A DNA stretch of 64,000 bases from Nematostella vectensis (GCF_932526225.1 NC_064036.1:1860001-1924000), one strand, 5' to 3'; positions 30,937 to 49,160 are shown, counted from the first letter of the stretch. The notes: generated by a model not told the origin, from the letters alone. Numbers and translations: made by a program.

Positions 30937-32012
30937 CACGGGCTATAGGATAATCTGACTCCGAAATGAAGTCTAATGTATTGTCAGTGTTGAATAAAGC
31001 ACATACTCCTACGTTGACTCGATGTATTCGCCTTGGTTTCGCTCCTCCAGCGAGCTCTGTCCCTACGCACTTTTGACCTTTCAAGCGACGCGCTATGTAA
31101 CCGTAGACTGCGTGCAGCCTGAAATAGTTCCATAATTACCGTCTGCGAATTACAGACAGAAAGCTTGTTTACACACCCCGCGTACCTACCGCCGAAGTGA
31201 AGCGATTTATGATTGGCTCTCACTTGGTTCAAATGTAACGAGCCACGCGATTGGTCAATAGCTCCATGCACCCTGCATATATAATTTTTTGGAATGTTAT
31301 GATTTCGCAGATGAGTTTGACAGCGAAGGCTCGAAGCGTGCAAACCATTATGGCTATTTCTTCGTGTAATTTGTGCCTCACGGATGTAGCTAATAGCGAC
31401 CAAAGATTTGTCATCGGGGGTAAAGGGAAGTTCGATATAGCTTTTGAGCTGAAAAGTCTCTCTCCCACAAGAGTAAGCGAGTATATTTGCCGTCTGCGCT
31501 TTAGGAAACTTAAGCGACGAAGACAATTGCTTCAATAACTGAAAACCATTGAAGACCTCTTTCAAAATAAATATAGCGATCATCAGAACACCGAACAAGA
31601 AACGTATAAGACACCAACGAAATCACAGGGTCCTCAAGACCAGAAGAACCCGCTTCTACTCCTGTGCCAATGGTCCAACAATCGAAATGGCCAGTCAGCC
31701 CTATAAATCCAGCTCCCACTGCTGCAAATCCTCCGAATCCTCCAAACCCACATGTGGCTGTAACTGTTCGAGTTAAATGGCCCTCGTTGGGCAAAGAGAG
31801 AAAACTTCCAAAGGACCTCGAATCATTCTGGAATCGTTAGGCAAGATACTCGTCCGCGGAACGTATACTCCTTCCCCCAAAAAAGGGGCTCTGGGGGTAG
31901 TGTTACTCATTTACCATGCGGCGGCGGTTACAAAGCGCCTCGTTACGTGCTTCATTTAACACTAACAAGACATTAGACTTCATTTCGGAGTCAGATTATC
32001 CTATAGCCCGTG
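30937..32012. mobile_element. 1,076-bp non-autonomous DNA transposon
   Basis: Terminal inverted repeats of about 65 bp begin CACGGGCTATAGGATAATCT at both ends; the first 43 bp are identical and a few mismatches follow. The interior has no recognisable transposase; the 204-residue minus-strand ORF inside looks non-coding. The CA start recalls hAT-type ends, but flanking 8-mers do not match, so the superfamily is open. Confidence 0.75.
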
Positions 32013-32039
32013 CTTCACAATATCGCATAGAATGTTTGA

Positions 32040-32512
32040 CAACAGAGGACAGTCACAAGACACAGCCAGTGGAGATCGCGACAAATTAGTTCCATACCCT
32101 CCCCGCTAAGGTCTCGAATACTCGCTGGGGACTCGGCTAAGCCAGGACGCCAGGACACAGCCATTAGAGATCGCGACAAATTACTTGAATACCCTTCCCG
32201 CTAAAGTGTCGAATACTCGCTGGGGACTCGGCTAAGCCAGGACGCCAGGACACAGCCATTAGAGATCGCGACAAATTACTTCCATACCCTTCCCGCTAAA
32301 GTGTCGAATACTCGCTGGGGACTCGGCTAAGCCAGGACGCCAGGACACAGCCATTAGAGATCGCGACAAATTACTTCCATACCCTTCCCGCTAAAGTGTC
32401 GAATACTCGCTGGGGACTCGGCTAAGCCAGGACGCCAGGACGCAGCCATTAGAGATCGCGACAAATTACTTCCATACCCTTCCCGCTAAGGTCTCGAATA
32501 CTCGCTTTCTAA
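32040..32512. repeat. 95-bp tandem repeat, about 5 copies
   Basis: Units contain CCATTAGAGATCGCGACAAA and ACTCGCTGGGGACTCGGCTA; CCATT recurs at 32161, 32256, 32351 and 32446. It starts just past the right end of the DNA transposon. Confidence 0.9.
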
Positions 32513-32883
32513 GAAATGAAAACGCATTTAATTGATATCAGATATATGAAGACGGTTCGTGCAAATTGAGCTTTTGAAAAACTTAAAATTTAACTCGAAG
32601 TCGTTTGATTACCTATACTACTAGTACTGCTATTGCTACTGCCACTACTACTGCTATTGATAATGCCACTGATACTGCCACTACTGCTACTGCTACTGCA
32701 AGTGCTATTGCTACTTATACTAATAATTCACCATAATGCACCGTGCCAAAAACTAGTATTCGGCTCTGCCACATTTTTTGTTCTGGACTCGTAATCTACC
32801 TGACTGGTATTTCGGCAGTTTATGTACTTAGCATACTATTACGATAATCTAAGAAAGTGACTGAAGCATGACTAAAAGTCTTG

Positions 32884-35800
32884 AGCCATTCTTTAGATAA
32901 AATTATTTATCATTATTACATATATTTTGAATGTGATATAAATGGGCCATACATATTCGATTGACTTGGTTGTTCATTCTTGATGTATTTTCAATTGTTT
33001 TGTTTTTGTTTGTTTGTTTTTTTCATTCCAATTATGCTCAAAATTATCCAGGAGTGAATGGGATTACCTATGCCAGCCTTGATAACCACGTCAACAAATT
33101 TGCAGAGTAGTAATAAAATACCTTCTCAACAAGGGGTTGTCTTGAATTGCCGCAGAATGCTAAACGCACTTACTTTGGATTTTGTATTTCAAGTGTTTCT
33201 CCTACCAAACAAAAAATAATGCTGTTAAAGACTGCACAACCAATTAAATGGAAAGTAGATATGCACATCGGCATATTGGTCTATTTCTTACAATAGTCCT
33301 GTGGTGTATTCACATTAGGGTCAGATACATTATGCTCGAAAATTTGAGCATCATGCTTTTGAGCAATGCTCATAAAAACATTTTATTATGCTTAAAATTA
33401 TGCTCGAAAGGGTGTATTATGCTGGACATAAATTGTTGTTCTTTGCAAATTTTTTTACCAATATTCCATGCCCTTCTATAGAAGAAATGTCGAGTTCTGG
33501 CAAGGTCGGAAGGTTTTGGACTTCTTAATTGCGATAAAGCATTCTTCGCAGCTTCCGATGTTGCAGGGGGGATGAGTCAAATCAAGGACAGGCCCAGCAG
33601 GGTCAACAGGTGTCTCAGAACTCTCAGCCATGACTCACAATGAGTGATCAAAGGAGATGACAACTGTAAGGGCTTAGCAGCCTGGCATAAATTCAAAACC
33701 TGGGTACCAAGCCCCCAAATTAAAACACCCACACACTTCAGTAATTGTTTCATTTTGTTGGTTGATTGGAAAGTAAAGAGCTATAAAACAACAAAATCAA
33801 ACAGCCACTTGATGTCCTTAGTGATTTTGTACTATTATGCCTGAAAAAATGGGTATTATGCTGGCATTATGCTCGATGCTCCGACTATAGTATTATCAAA
33901 ATTATGCCGGCATAATGTATCTGAGCCATTCTTTAGATAAAATTATTTATCATTATTACATATATTTTGAATGTGATATAAATGGGCCATACATATTCGA
34001 TTGACTTGGTTGTTCATTCTTGATGTATTTTCAATTGTTTTGTTTTTGTTTGTTTGTTTTTTTCATTCCAATTATGCTCAAAATTATCCAGGAGTGAATG
34101 GGATTACCTATGCCAGCCTTGATAACCACGTCAACAAATTTGCAGAGTAGTAATAAAATACCTTCTCAACAAGGGGTTGTCTTGAATTGCCGCAGAATGC
34201 TAAACGCACTTACTTTGGATTTTGTATTTCAAGTGTTTCTCCTACCAAACAAAAAATCATGCTGTTAAAGACTGCACAACCAATTAAATGGAAAGTAGAT
34301 ATGCACATCGGCATATTGGTCTATTTCTTACAATAGTCCTGTGGTGTATTCACATTAGGGTCAGATACATTATGCTCGAAAATTTGAGCATCATGCTTTT
34401 GAGCAATGCTCATAAAAACATTTTATTATGCTTAAAATTATGCTCGAAAGGGTGTATTATGCTGGACATAAATTGTTGTTCTTTGCAAATTTTTTTACCA
34501 ATATTCCATGCCCTTCTATAGAAGAAATGTCGAGTTCTGGCAAGGTCGGAAGGTTTTGGACTTCTTAATTGCGATAAAGCATTCTTCGCAGCTTCCGATG
34601 TTGCAGGGGGGATGAGTCAAATCAAGGACAGGCCCAGCAGGGTCAACAGGTGTCTCAGAACTCTCAGCCATGACTCACAATGAGTGATCAAAGGAGATGA
34701 CAACTGTAAGGGCTTAGCAGCCTGGCATAAATTCAAAACCTGGGTACCAAGCCCCCAAATTAAAACACCCACACACTTCAGTAATTGTTTCATTTTGTTG
34801 GTTGATTGGAAAGTAAAGAGCTATAAAACAACAAAATCAAACAGCCACTTGATGTCCTTAGTGATTTTGTACTATTATGCCTGAAAAAATGGGTATTATG
34901 CTGGCATTATGCTCGATGCTCCGACTATAGCATTATCAAAATTATGCCGGCATAATGTATCTGAGCCATTCTTTAGATAAAATTATTTATCATTATTACA
35001 TATATTTTGAATGTGATATAAATGGGCCATACATATTCGATTGACTTGGTTGTTCATTCTTGATGTATTTTCAATTGTTTTGTTTTTGTTTGTTTGTTTT
35101 TTTCATTCCAATTATGCTCAAAATTATCCAGGAGTGAATGGGATTACCTATGCCAGCCTTGATAACCACGTCAACAAATTTGCAGAGTAGTAATAAAATA
35201 CCTTCTCAACAAGGGGTTGTCTTGAATTGCCGCAGAATGCTAAACGCACTTACTTTGGATTTTGTATTTCAAGTGTTTCTCCTACCAAACAAAAAATCAT
35301 GCTGTTAAAGACTGCACAACCAATTAAATGGAAAGTAGATATGCACATCGGCATATTGGTCTATTTCTTACAATAGTCCTGTGGTGTATTCACATTAGGG
35401 TCAGATACATTATGCTCGAAAATTTGAGCATCATGCTTTTGAGCAATGCTCATAAAAACATTTTATTATGCTTAAAATTATGCTCGAAAGGGTGTATTAT
35501 GCTGGACATAAATTGTTGTTCTTTGCAAATTTTTTTACCAATATTCCATGCCCTTCTATAGAAGAAATGTCGAGTTCTGGCAAGGTCGGAAGGTTTTGGA
35601 CTTCTTAATTGCGATAAAGCATTCTTCGCAGCTTCCGATGTTGCAGGGGGGATGAGTCAAATCAAGGACAGGCCCAGCAGGGTCAACAGGTGTCTCAGAA
35701 CTCTCAGCCATGACTCACAATGAGTGATCAAAGGAGATGACAACTGTAAGGGCTTAGCAGCCTGGCATAAATTCAAAACCTGGGTACCAAGCCCCCAAAT

Positions 35801-37047
35801 TAAAACACCCACACACTTCAGTAATTGTTTCATTTTGTTGGTTGATTGGAAAGTAAAGAGCTATAAAACAACAAAATCAAACAGCCACTTGATGTCCTTA
35901 GTGATTTTGTACTATTATGCCTGAAAAAATGGGTATTATGCTGGCATTATGCTCGATGCTCCGACTATAGTATTATCAAAATTATGCCGGCATAATGTAT
36001 CTGAGCCATTCTTTAGATAAAATTATTTATCATTATTACATATATTTTGAATGTGATATAAATGGGCCATACATATTCGATTGACTTGGTTGTTCATTCT
36101 TGATGTATTTTCAATTGTTTTGTTTTTGTTTGTTTGTTTTTTTCATTCCAATTATGCTCAAAATTATCCAGGAGTGAATGGGATTACCTATGCCAGCCTT
36201 GATAACCACGTCAACAAATTTGCAGAGTAGTAATAAAATACCTTCTCAACAAGGGGTTGTCTTGAATTGCCGCAGAATGCTAAACGCACTTACTTTGGAT
36301 TTTGTATTTCAAGTGTTTCTCCTACCAAACAAAAAATCATGCTGTTAAAGACTGCACAACCAATTAAATGGAAAGTAGATATGCACATCGGCATATTGGT
36401 CTATTTCTTACAATAGTCCTGTGGTGTATTCACATTAGGGTCAGATACATTATGCTCGAAAATTTGAGCATCATGCTTTTGAGCAATGCTCATAAAAACA
36501 TTTTATTATGCTTAAAATTATGCTCGAAAGGGTGTATTATGCTGGACATAAATTGTTGTTCTTTGCAAATTTTTTTACCAATATTCCATGCCCTTCTATA
36601 GAAGAAATGTCGAGTTCTGGCAAGGTCGGAAGGTTTTGGACTTCTTAATTGCGATAAAGCATTCTTCGCAGCTTCCGATGTTGCAGGGGGGATGAGTCAA
36701 ATCAAGGACAGGCCCAGCAGGGTCAACAGGTGTCTCAGAACTCTCAGCCATGACTCACAATGAGTGATCAAAGGAGATGACAACTGTAAGGGCTTAGCAG
36801 CCTGGCATAAATTCAAAACCTGGGTACCAAGCCCCCAAATTAAAACACCCACACACTTCAGTAATTGTTTCATTTTGTTGGTTTATTGGAAAGTAAAGAG
36901 CTATAAAACAACAAAATCAAACAGCCACTTGATGTCCTTAGTGATTTTGTACTATTATGCCTGAAAAAATGGGTATTATGCTGGCATTATGCTCGATGCT
37001 CCGACTATAGTATTATCAAAATTATGCCGGCATAATGTATCTGAGCC
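32884..37047. repeat. Four near-identical 1,040-bp tandem units
   Basis: Unit starts at about 32884, 33924, 34964 and 36004, with only a handful of single-base differences (for example AAAAAATAATG against AAAAAATCATG, and GTTGATTGG against GTTTATTGG in the last unit). ORFs of 77 and 66 residues repeat in each unit but show no coding signature. Each unit ends with the palindrome ATTATGCCGGCATAAT and GTATCTGAGCC, and the array junctions fall at TGAGCC. Confidence 0.95.
33319..33927. mobile_element. About 605-bp TIR element inside each 1,040-bp unit
   Basis: GGGTCAGATACATTATGC on the left and GCATAATGTATCTGAGCC on the right form about 18-bp inverted ends in the first unit; equivalent copies follow every 1,040 bp. 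The interior is rich in ATTATGCTCGA-type words. No transposase is seen. Confidence 0.6.
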
Positions 37048-38854
37048 TAATTCACATACCTTTTTTGTAACTTTTCCAAAAGAGTGGTCCATTCATATAT
37101 CAATGTAGAATCAGGCAAAGATTTCCAGTCTATTCAAGTTTTGACTACAATATGCCCTGACAACAGAAGAAAAAAAAATCAGTTTTTTGGTGTGATCATA
37201 TTTTTTTTTTATTAAGAATATTTATTGTTGTTGTAATAAACATTTAGTCATAAACCGTGAAAAAAATTGTTAAGAACGGGATGTGTTTGACACATTTCTA
37301 TAGGGTAAGGCAAAGAAAAGTAAGTAAAAGGGAAAGGGTATCTCCCCCTAAAACGTCTCCTCACAATTTAATGTACATACTACTCATTTTGTACCTAACT
37401 AATGAGGCTTGTGAACTGCTATAGACAGGCTAGTGTTGGCAAATTATAAAAAAAAACATGACCCATTGTGCTCTCTTGTCAATGATTTTTTACTGCTAGA
37501 CCTCTGGTCATGATTTTCATAGCTCAGCAAACATGTGTTAATCATTTTAAACTGCTGAGCCACTTTCTAGCTTTTGTCGTTCAAACTAGCAGGATCATAT
37601 TTGGTGCTTACAAAACGCACCTTGTGGAGAGGGGCATATAATTATGGAAACCATTTTTTTTAAGTGCTGGCCAAGGAAAAGGCCTCAAGGATTTTGAATG
37701 CAGATTGAACATTGTCAGTGGGAGTTCACTGGATATTGAACACCACAGTAATGTAACTAAATAAAAAATGGCCAATAACATAAATTGAAGGCCCTTTATT
37801 TTATCATAATTTAGTTTGTTGATAAAAAGGTATCACAGTAAACAAAATAAAAAATAAGTTATATCAAACTATCATTCACAAGGTTATTCCACTCCAAGCC
37901 ATTCTATAGGATGTAATACACTGTTAGAGTATCCAATGACACGGTTAGGGAAACAGTACTTTCACTTTCAATATAGCATACTTACAATCATCAGTCTCTT
38001 TCTCTGCTCGCCAGACTTCTCGTAAAACCTCACACAATGTACCACACTGCTGTTTCACTTGTAATTCCTCCACTCCAGAGCTCATAAAAACACTCCAAGC
38101 ACCAGTCATGTAACTTTGAACTCCAGATTTCGTGCACACTCCATACCATCCAGCACAAAGTCAATGTGTGATTTAAACTTCCAGCATTCGTGATAAAACT
38201 TTCATCACTTAATTTTAGAACTTTTACAAATAAATAATTCCACATTATTTAGGCAACTCTATAGCCTATTTATTGTTCTAAATATACAACAAGCCACAGT
38301 TACAGATGACATCAATCTAGGACTGAATTTGAGAAAAAAAAGTGAAGGCTAACAACACTTTTCAGTGATAATTCTCTTCAAAGCATTTGACACCAATTCT
38401 TCAACAGTCAAGAAAGAATTTTCATTTTCTAAAAAAAAGGATTTTTTTGAATGGCCTGCTTTGTCTTAGAATATTTAGAAGTAGCATACTATCAGGCATC
38501 AGAGCTCACCCTTTGTACGCTCAATGTTCATGTTTTCGAAGGCAATACTCACACAGTTTGCAACTGTTATTAGGAAAACAAGAAATTAAACACACAAATA
38601 ATTCACTCCATGTTCCAATTTGACACTGTCTCCCACTTTAATGCATACAATATATCACAAAACCAGACAAGAACACATCACACGTTACTGTACAAGTCTT
38701 TCAGTCGTTCACATTGCAAACCTTAAAAAAACCTTTCACTTTCTATACAAGAACATACTATCAGAACTCATTAAAACTTCTACTAAGAACATAGTTCCTG
38801 TAAGAATTTCAATGTCTTACTATAGTTCAACAGACTCTCCACTTTCCACACTCT
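37048..38854. other. TARDBP downstream region
   Basis: Probably 3' UTR and intergenic DNA. A minus-strand stretch at 37985-38139 has an exon-like open frame ending at a good GTAAGT donor, but no acceptor or family could be assigned. Confidence 0.4.
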
Positions 38855-41800
38855 TCACCGGTGTTGTGGTGGCGTAGTGTTGAGATTGGATCGTGACCAT
38901 GTCTTATTTGTGCTGGGACTCATCATGCCAGCCTGGTTCATCATGCTCAACATACTGTTGTACGCAGTGGTAGCATTTGCAGGGCTGTACCCCATGTTAG
39001 CCCCACCCTGACGTCCACTCCACCCTGGACTCCCCGTCCACATCTCACTAGCCCCACCTCCCCAAGCGTACCCAGACCCCATTCCCTTTGCAGTGGATTT
39101 CGGCTCAGCAAATGTGATATTCAACAGGCTGCCACTTATACGATGGTTTTGGGATAATACTTTTTTAGCAAGCTCACCAGAAGCAAATGTGACAAAACCA
39201 AAGTGCCGGAAGGGTTTGGGAATATAGACATCTGTGACTTCTCCAAACTGGGCAAAATATTCCATCAGGGTCTTTTCTGTGGTACTCTCTGGAAGCCGGC
39301 CAACAAATAGCTTCTTTGGCACATTCAGCTCTTCCTAAATGAGAAATGAGAATAAGACATGAAGAACTACACAAGACAAATTAAAATTACAGTGGTACAT
39401 TCACTCAGCAGCTACCATTGCGACGGAGCCAACTGGTGGCTTTAATACTGTAGTGTTTTAAAACACCTTCATTACATTTCTATCCCATTACCATAACCAT
39501 GAGTCATGAATGTTATCAACTATAGGATGATGCAACTCAATTACAGGATAATATAGTGAAATACAGACTATATAATAATATGCAGTGCTTGAGTGAAAAA
39601 TCATTTTTGACTTGAGAAAGTGGCTTCCTAGTAGAGTACAGGTACTACTGGAATAAAAAATATTCAACCTTCTTGTAAAGGAATGCATTCCAAGGGTAAA
39701 AATTTTTTGGACAATTAAAATATTCAAATACATTGAAGACAAGCTAAGCTACTGTACAGATTGGAAACATCATAAACCCCATTGTTTGAACTATTTAGCA
39801 AAACTGATTACCTTTGGCCTTGGTAATCTGACTTCACATAGCCGACCCTGGATTCGATGAGAAGTAGACAACACATTTTTAGCATCCTCATCTTTCTTGA
39901 ACCTCACAAAACCAAATCCTCTTGATCTTCTGGTGTTTGGGTCCAGCTTCACCTGCAAAAGAGTTCAGTATAAAGCTGTTACCTAAGCTTTACAAATAAT
40001 CACGAAAACATGCAACTGACTAGGACTGCTGGTGTCGCAGTTGGTGGAACATCATTATGCCTGTACTCTCATTGCTCTCTTCCTTGAGAATCCAGAGAAA
40101 GAAAACCTATTTAAACTCGTGTCAGAACCAGGAGTTTAATACGTTTTTCCCCCTTGATTCTCCCCCATCCACTAAAACCAACAATTCAAATTTAAGCTGT
40201 GTTTTAGGGTCAGACATGTACAGTATGGCTGCCTGAGGCACTCTTTGTGCCTTCGACTTGACCATGTCTAGTAATCCAGCACACGTTAAGATCAATTAGC
40301 TTCCCAAATTCATTTAAAAACATATGTATCAATAAATTGGTTCTCAGTCATACCTCACAAAAGTCAATTTCTCCAAATCGGGTGAAATATTCCTTCATCT
40401 CACTTTCAGTTGTTGCATAAGGTAAACCAAGGACGATAAGATCACCAACATCTACTCCCTCTACTTTGGTTATTTTTGTCTCTGGCTCCTTGCCAATTGG
40501 TGATTCTTCTATTTTACGTTTGCTTGCACTATCAGCTGGGATAAATGAATAATTAGATACATAAAAGAAGTGTTCTACTGGAATTGCTTTGTTCAGGATG
40601 CCAGCAAAATTCACTGGCAAGCAGTGCAAAGGGACAACCATAAGTAACTTTAAAACCCTGCTCTCACTGAAATACTATGATCATTATACATATTTGTTTT
40701 TAATCTCTTAATAATTTAGATACTGTGGATAAAGCTAAATCAAGAGTAACATTTTTTTTACTCTAGTTCACTTAATTCAGCCAGATTGAAGAGAAACATA
40801 ATATTGTTTACGAGGTGAAAAATGGTGTATACTAATATTTTAAGTCTTTATGTTAGCCGAGTAGATGTGTCAACTCGTAGTGTCTACTTGAGGACATCAT
40901 CGATAGGAGTAATAAATGAGGTACTTTTGGCTAAAATTCATGGAAAAATTCCTTGTATTTCCTGGTATAAGGTAATGGTACCTATTATCAGACACTTTTG
41001 ATTTACGCTAAAATATCCCGCGTACAAAACACAATTGAGCCATGCGGTTTTACAGCTAGAAATCACTGACTATTAAACATAATAATTGCAACAATTTAAC
41101 AAAAGTTCAATGGATAAATTTGGGAGAAAACAATCGTTCGTAAGACATGTTTTAAAGCCCTATTATCTGATACCTAGCGCTATTATCGGACACCCTAGCC
41201 CTATTATCGGACAGCAGATTTATTCTAAAAAAAAACAACGGGTAAACCATGCTTCATTCTCATTAAAATACTGCAAACCTAATTGTTGACATATGTACTT
41301 CGCAAAACTCACGATAGATTTTAGTTTTACACTCTTTCTTCTCCGTAGCAAGCGATTCAAAACACATGCATCCCGCGTGTGACAAACTGCACGGTGAAAT
41401 GTTTGTTTGCTCATCGATCGCTCAAATTTACGTTGAATCGTTCGATGATTGCTTGAGTGTCCAATAATAGGGCACCGAGGTTAGGTACAAACAATTCGAG
41501 CTATTCCAAAGTGTCTATGGGAACAGAGACTAAAAAGCATAATGGGAAATCAACAACAAAATGGCGGATTTGGGGAGCATCTTTCACCGGTAAATCTTGG
41601 GCTTTTTTACGGCTTCTTTTCGTCCTCGTCCTCAAGTTAAAAAGAGGATTTCAATCGCCATTTTGCGGTGCGTGAGAGAAAATTATTTCTAGTTTTGCGA
41701 AACAATAAACACTCCTAAAAAGCATCAGAATACATGTTTTCTGAATGTTGTTTCTTCGACTTGATGTGTAATTTTTCGGGTTGTTTTCCTATTGTTTGAA

Positions 41801-42297
41801 ATATTTACAATTTTTTTCGAGTGTCCAATAATAGGGCACTGTCCGATAATAGGTACCACTACCTTAAACGTTTTTGTTTTGTTTTTGTAATACCATCAAC
41901 CAATCAAAGGGAATCACAATGAAGTTAACAAAAATTATTTTAGAATAAAACACGGTGTATTTGAGATGCTGGAGTGATCATAAATATTAAATGTAAGAAG
42001 AGATTAAAAAAATATCAAACAACTGAATGACTGCCTCAGCTTACCCGCTTTACTAGGCACCACGAGAAACAGCGTGTCGCCCCATCCGTCCTCAAAGGGC
42101 GGATACAAGACGTCTTCCACTAGTCTCACGCCACGAAAAGCCTGTGTTTCTGGGTTCCTGTACCTCAGACCACAGGCTCCAGGGAATTGACCGTTGACGT
42201 TCGAAAGCAGAAGAGTGCCATCTTCCTCGGCTTCAATCTCGATCGCTTGGTCTGGACAAGTCTCGTCGTCGACAACGCGCACGTAAATTTGCGTCAT
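38855..42297 (-). CDS. TARDBP: TDP-43 ortholog (TAR DNA-binding protein), 4 coding exons
   Basis: Coding exons 42297-42045, 40535-40354, 39952-39812 and 39334-38855, phases consistent, 351 aa. The order is that of TDP-43, a nuclear RNA-binding splicing repressor favouring UG repeats: N-terminal oligomerisation domain (1-80, with Q-F-P-G-A-C-G-L-R-Y-R-N-P), Lys/Arg nuclear signal near 90, RRM1 about 115-190 (L-I-V-L-G-L-P and R-G-F-G-F-V-R-F), RRM2 about 200-268 (L-F-V-G-R-L-P, H-F-G-F-V-T-F, F-I/Y-I-P-K-P-F-R type loop). The C-terminal tail is only about 80 residues (human about 140), Ser/Asn/Met/Gly-rich, with Trp residues but little Gln. Alternative 3' exons could lengthen it. Intron 1 hosts a DNA transposon. 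Confidence 0.93.
40968..41866. mobile_element. 899-bp TIR element in TARDBP intron 1
   Basis: Inverted ends start TAAGGTARTGGTACCTATTA at 40968 and 41866. The interior repeats CTATTATCGGACA several times (41160-41215) and CCAATAATAGGGCAC (41460, 41823). A diverged partial copy begins near 48327 in SDHB intron 1. Both copies share an AAAATGGC(G/A)GATTT segment. No transposase frame. Confidence 0.7.
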
Positions 42298-42600
42298 TGA
42301 ACCAATTTATATGAATCTTTTAGTTTAATAACTGAGGCAGAAAATAGTTCACTTTGAATTTGTCGCGTCGATACGTTCCTCTATATCTACGCGAGTGATA
42401 AAGTTAAACAACACAGAGAGACTTCTCTTAAAAGACGAATTCAAAAACAAAATGGGGACCAAAATGACTCCAAGAGGACACTACCGCGCAAACTCGTAGT
42501 CTTTCCACAGGTACCCCAAAACACCAGTGTGCATACACAGGGAGACCATTTATGGTAACATACGGTACATCCATCACGAACAAGCCCCACAACCCAAACC

Positions 42601-42952
42601 CATACCTGTCAACTCTCCCGCATTAGGCGGGAGTCTCAAGATTTTGGACCCCTTCTCCCGCTATCCCGCGTTTAGCACAAAATCTCCCGCTTTTTAGCGC
42701 TTCCGAGAAATTATTCTATAGAAAAACGTCATTTTGCCTATTTTCTATTATAGTATTTAAAATATAATTCCCTTGCGCAACACAATTTATCTAACACCCT
42801 CGTGAGATTAGTGGAATTGTTCACAAGAGCTTTCTATACGGCAAACGCCTGCGAGGTTTACCCACCCCTCCCCCAAAAAAATGAATACACCCCACCCCCA
42901 CCCCCCAAAAAAAATTATCAAGCCTTGAGATTTTCGAAGGTTGACAGGTATG
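42601..42952. mobile_element. 352-bp MITE with 13-bp TIRs and CAAACC duplication
   Basis: CATACCTGTCAAC at the left and GTTGACAGGTATG at the right are perfect inverted repeats, flanked on both sides by CAAACC (42595-42600 and 42953-42958), a direct target-site duplication. Inner words CTCCCGC and GGCGGGAG add subterminal structure. It sits about 300 bp upstream of the TARDBP start codon. Confidence 0.85.
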
Positions 42953-42958
42953 CAAACC

Positions 42959-44127
42959 TTGCATTCTTTACGCCTTCACCACCAGAAATCGGAAGTCATG
43001 TATCAAGTGAAATTTACTAACTTTCTGAAATATGACAAGTTACACTCACCATTGTTTGAGTTGTCGTGATTTTTTTTATTCAGTGATAAAAAAGAAATTA
43101 TTCTGGCAAATACAAGGAGCAATTTGTAAGAAAACCATTTAGTAAGGTCCATTGACATGAACGGGGTGGATAAATACATAAATGTATCAGTAATTCACCA
43201 AAATAGGGGAGGGGGCTGTATAGCCATGATCCAACCCTCTTGAGTAAGCCAATTTAAAAATAGTTGATGAGGGAATCTGTAACCTCCCTAAATATTAAAA
43301 TCTAATGGTCACTTAGTATCTTGCTAGAAGTCTTTAATGGTTGTTTCCTAAATAAAGAAAAACACAATCTTTCACAGCAGCCAGGGGTGACCTGCCTTGT
43401 TAAGTTAATCCCAGTTAATCTTAACCAGATTTTCCAAATCGCTCTCTCTCTGACTTTTATATGAATAACAACCATATTTCATCCAAATTTGGATGGCAGG
43501 CTTAAAGCTATAAATGGCCCAGAAATGCCCCTTGAAGCAGGGATATAGCAGGCCTTGAAATATTAGGGGGGGGGGCACAATACAGAAACATTAAGGAAAT
43601 ATTGGGGGGGGGGCACAATACAGAAACATTAAGAAAATGTTGGGGGGGGCACAATACAGAAACATTAAGAAAATATTGGGGGGGCACAATACAGAAACAT
43701 TAAGACAATTAATGGGGGGCACAACATCGCCCCCACTGGTCATTTCCTTATATTTTTCAAAATATTGGGGGGGGGAGCATGTGCCCCCAGTGCCCCACCC
43801 CCTGCTACGACCCAGAGCAGTAGAAAGAAAGCACTGGACTTAACTGAAACCATTAAATAAAAATGAGGTTTAAATCTAAAAGTCATAATTTATTCTTTAA
43901 ATTACAAGATTGTACTGAATGTAGACAATTTAGAGTAGGGAGTTGGTAGCTACTGTACAGATACCAACTAAGTTACATAAGATCTTCCTTTTAACACAAA
44001 CACTTTTTCTACATAGTGAAGAAAGTTATAAAATAAAAAGTACCATACATACTAGTATGCATTATTTCTACATTTAATCTTATCATGCTAGGATTAGCAA
44101 GAACCATCTTAAATAATCTAGTACTTT
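42959..44127. other. Intergenic between TARDBP and SDHB
   Basis: No gene seen. Contains the G-rich dispersed repeat at 43560-43830 and the SDHB 3' UTR; an AATAAA on the minus strand at 43889-43894 is a candidate polyadenylation signal. Confidence 0.5.
43560..43830. repeat. G-rich dispersed repeat with about 42-bp internal units
   Basis: Four to five units of GGGGGGCACAATACAGAAAC plus ATTAAGAAAATATT, ending GCCCCACCCCCTGCTACG. A second copy of the same family lies at about 56800-56940. Confidence 0.8.

Positions 44128-49160
<5,033 letters not shown>

Noticed and set aside
30984-31598. 204-residue ORF inside the TIR element as a transposase
   Set aside because: No catalytic motif or recognisable domain, and it overlaps the TIR; best read as non-coding interior.
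33248-36964. Repeated 77- and 66-residue ORFs
   Set aside because: They recur only because the 1,040-bp unit is duplicated; composition and short length do not support coding, and no family is recognised.
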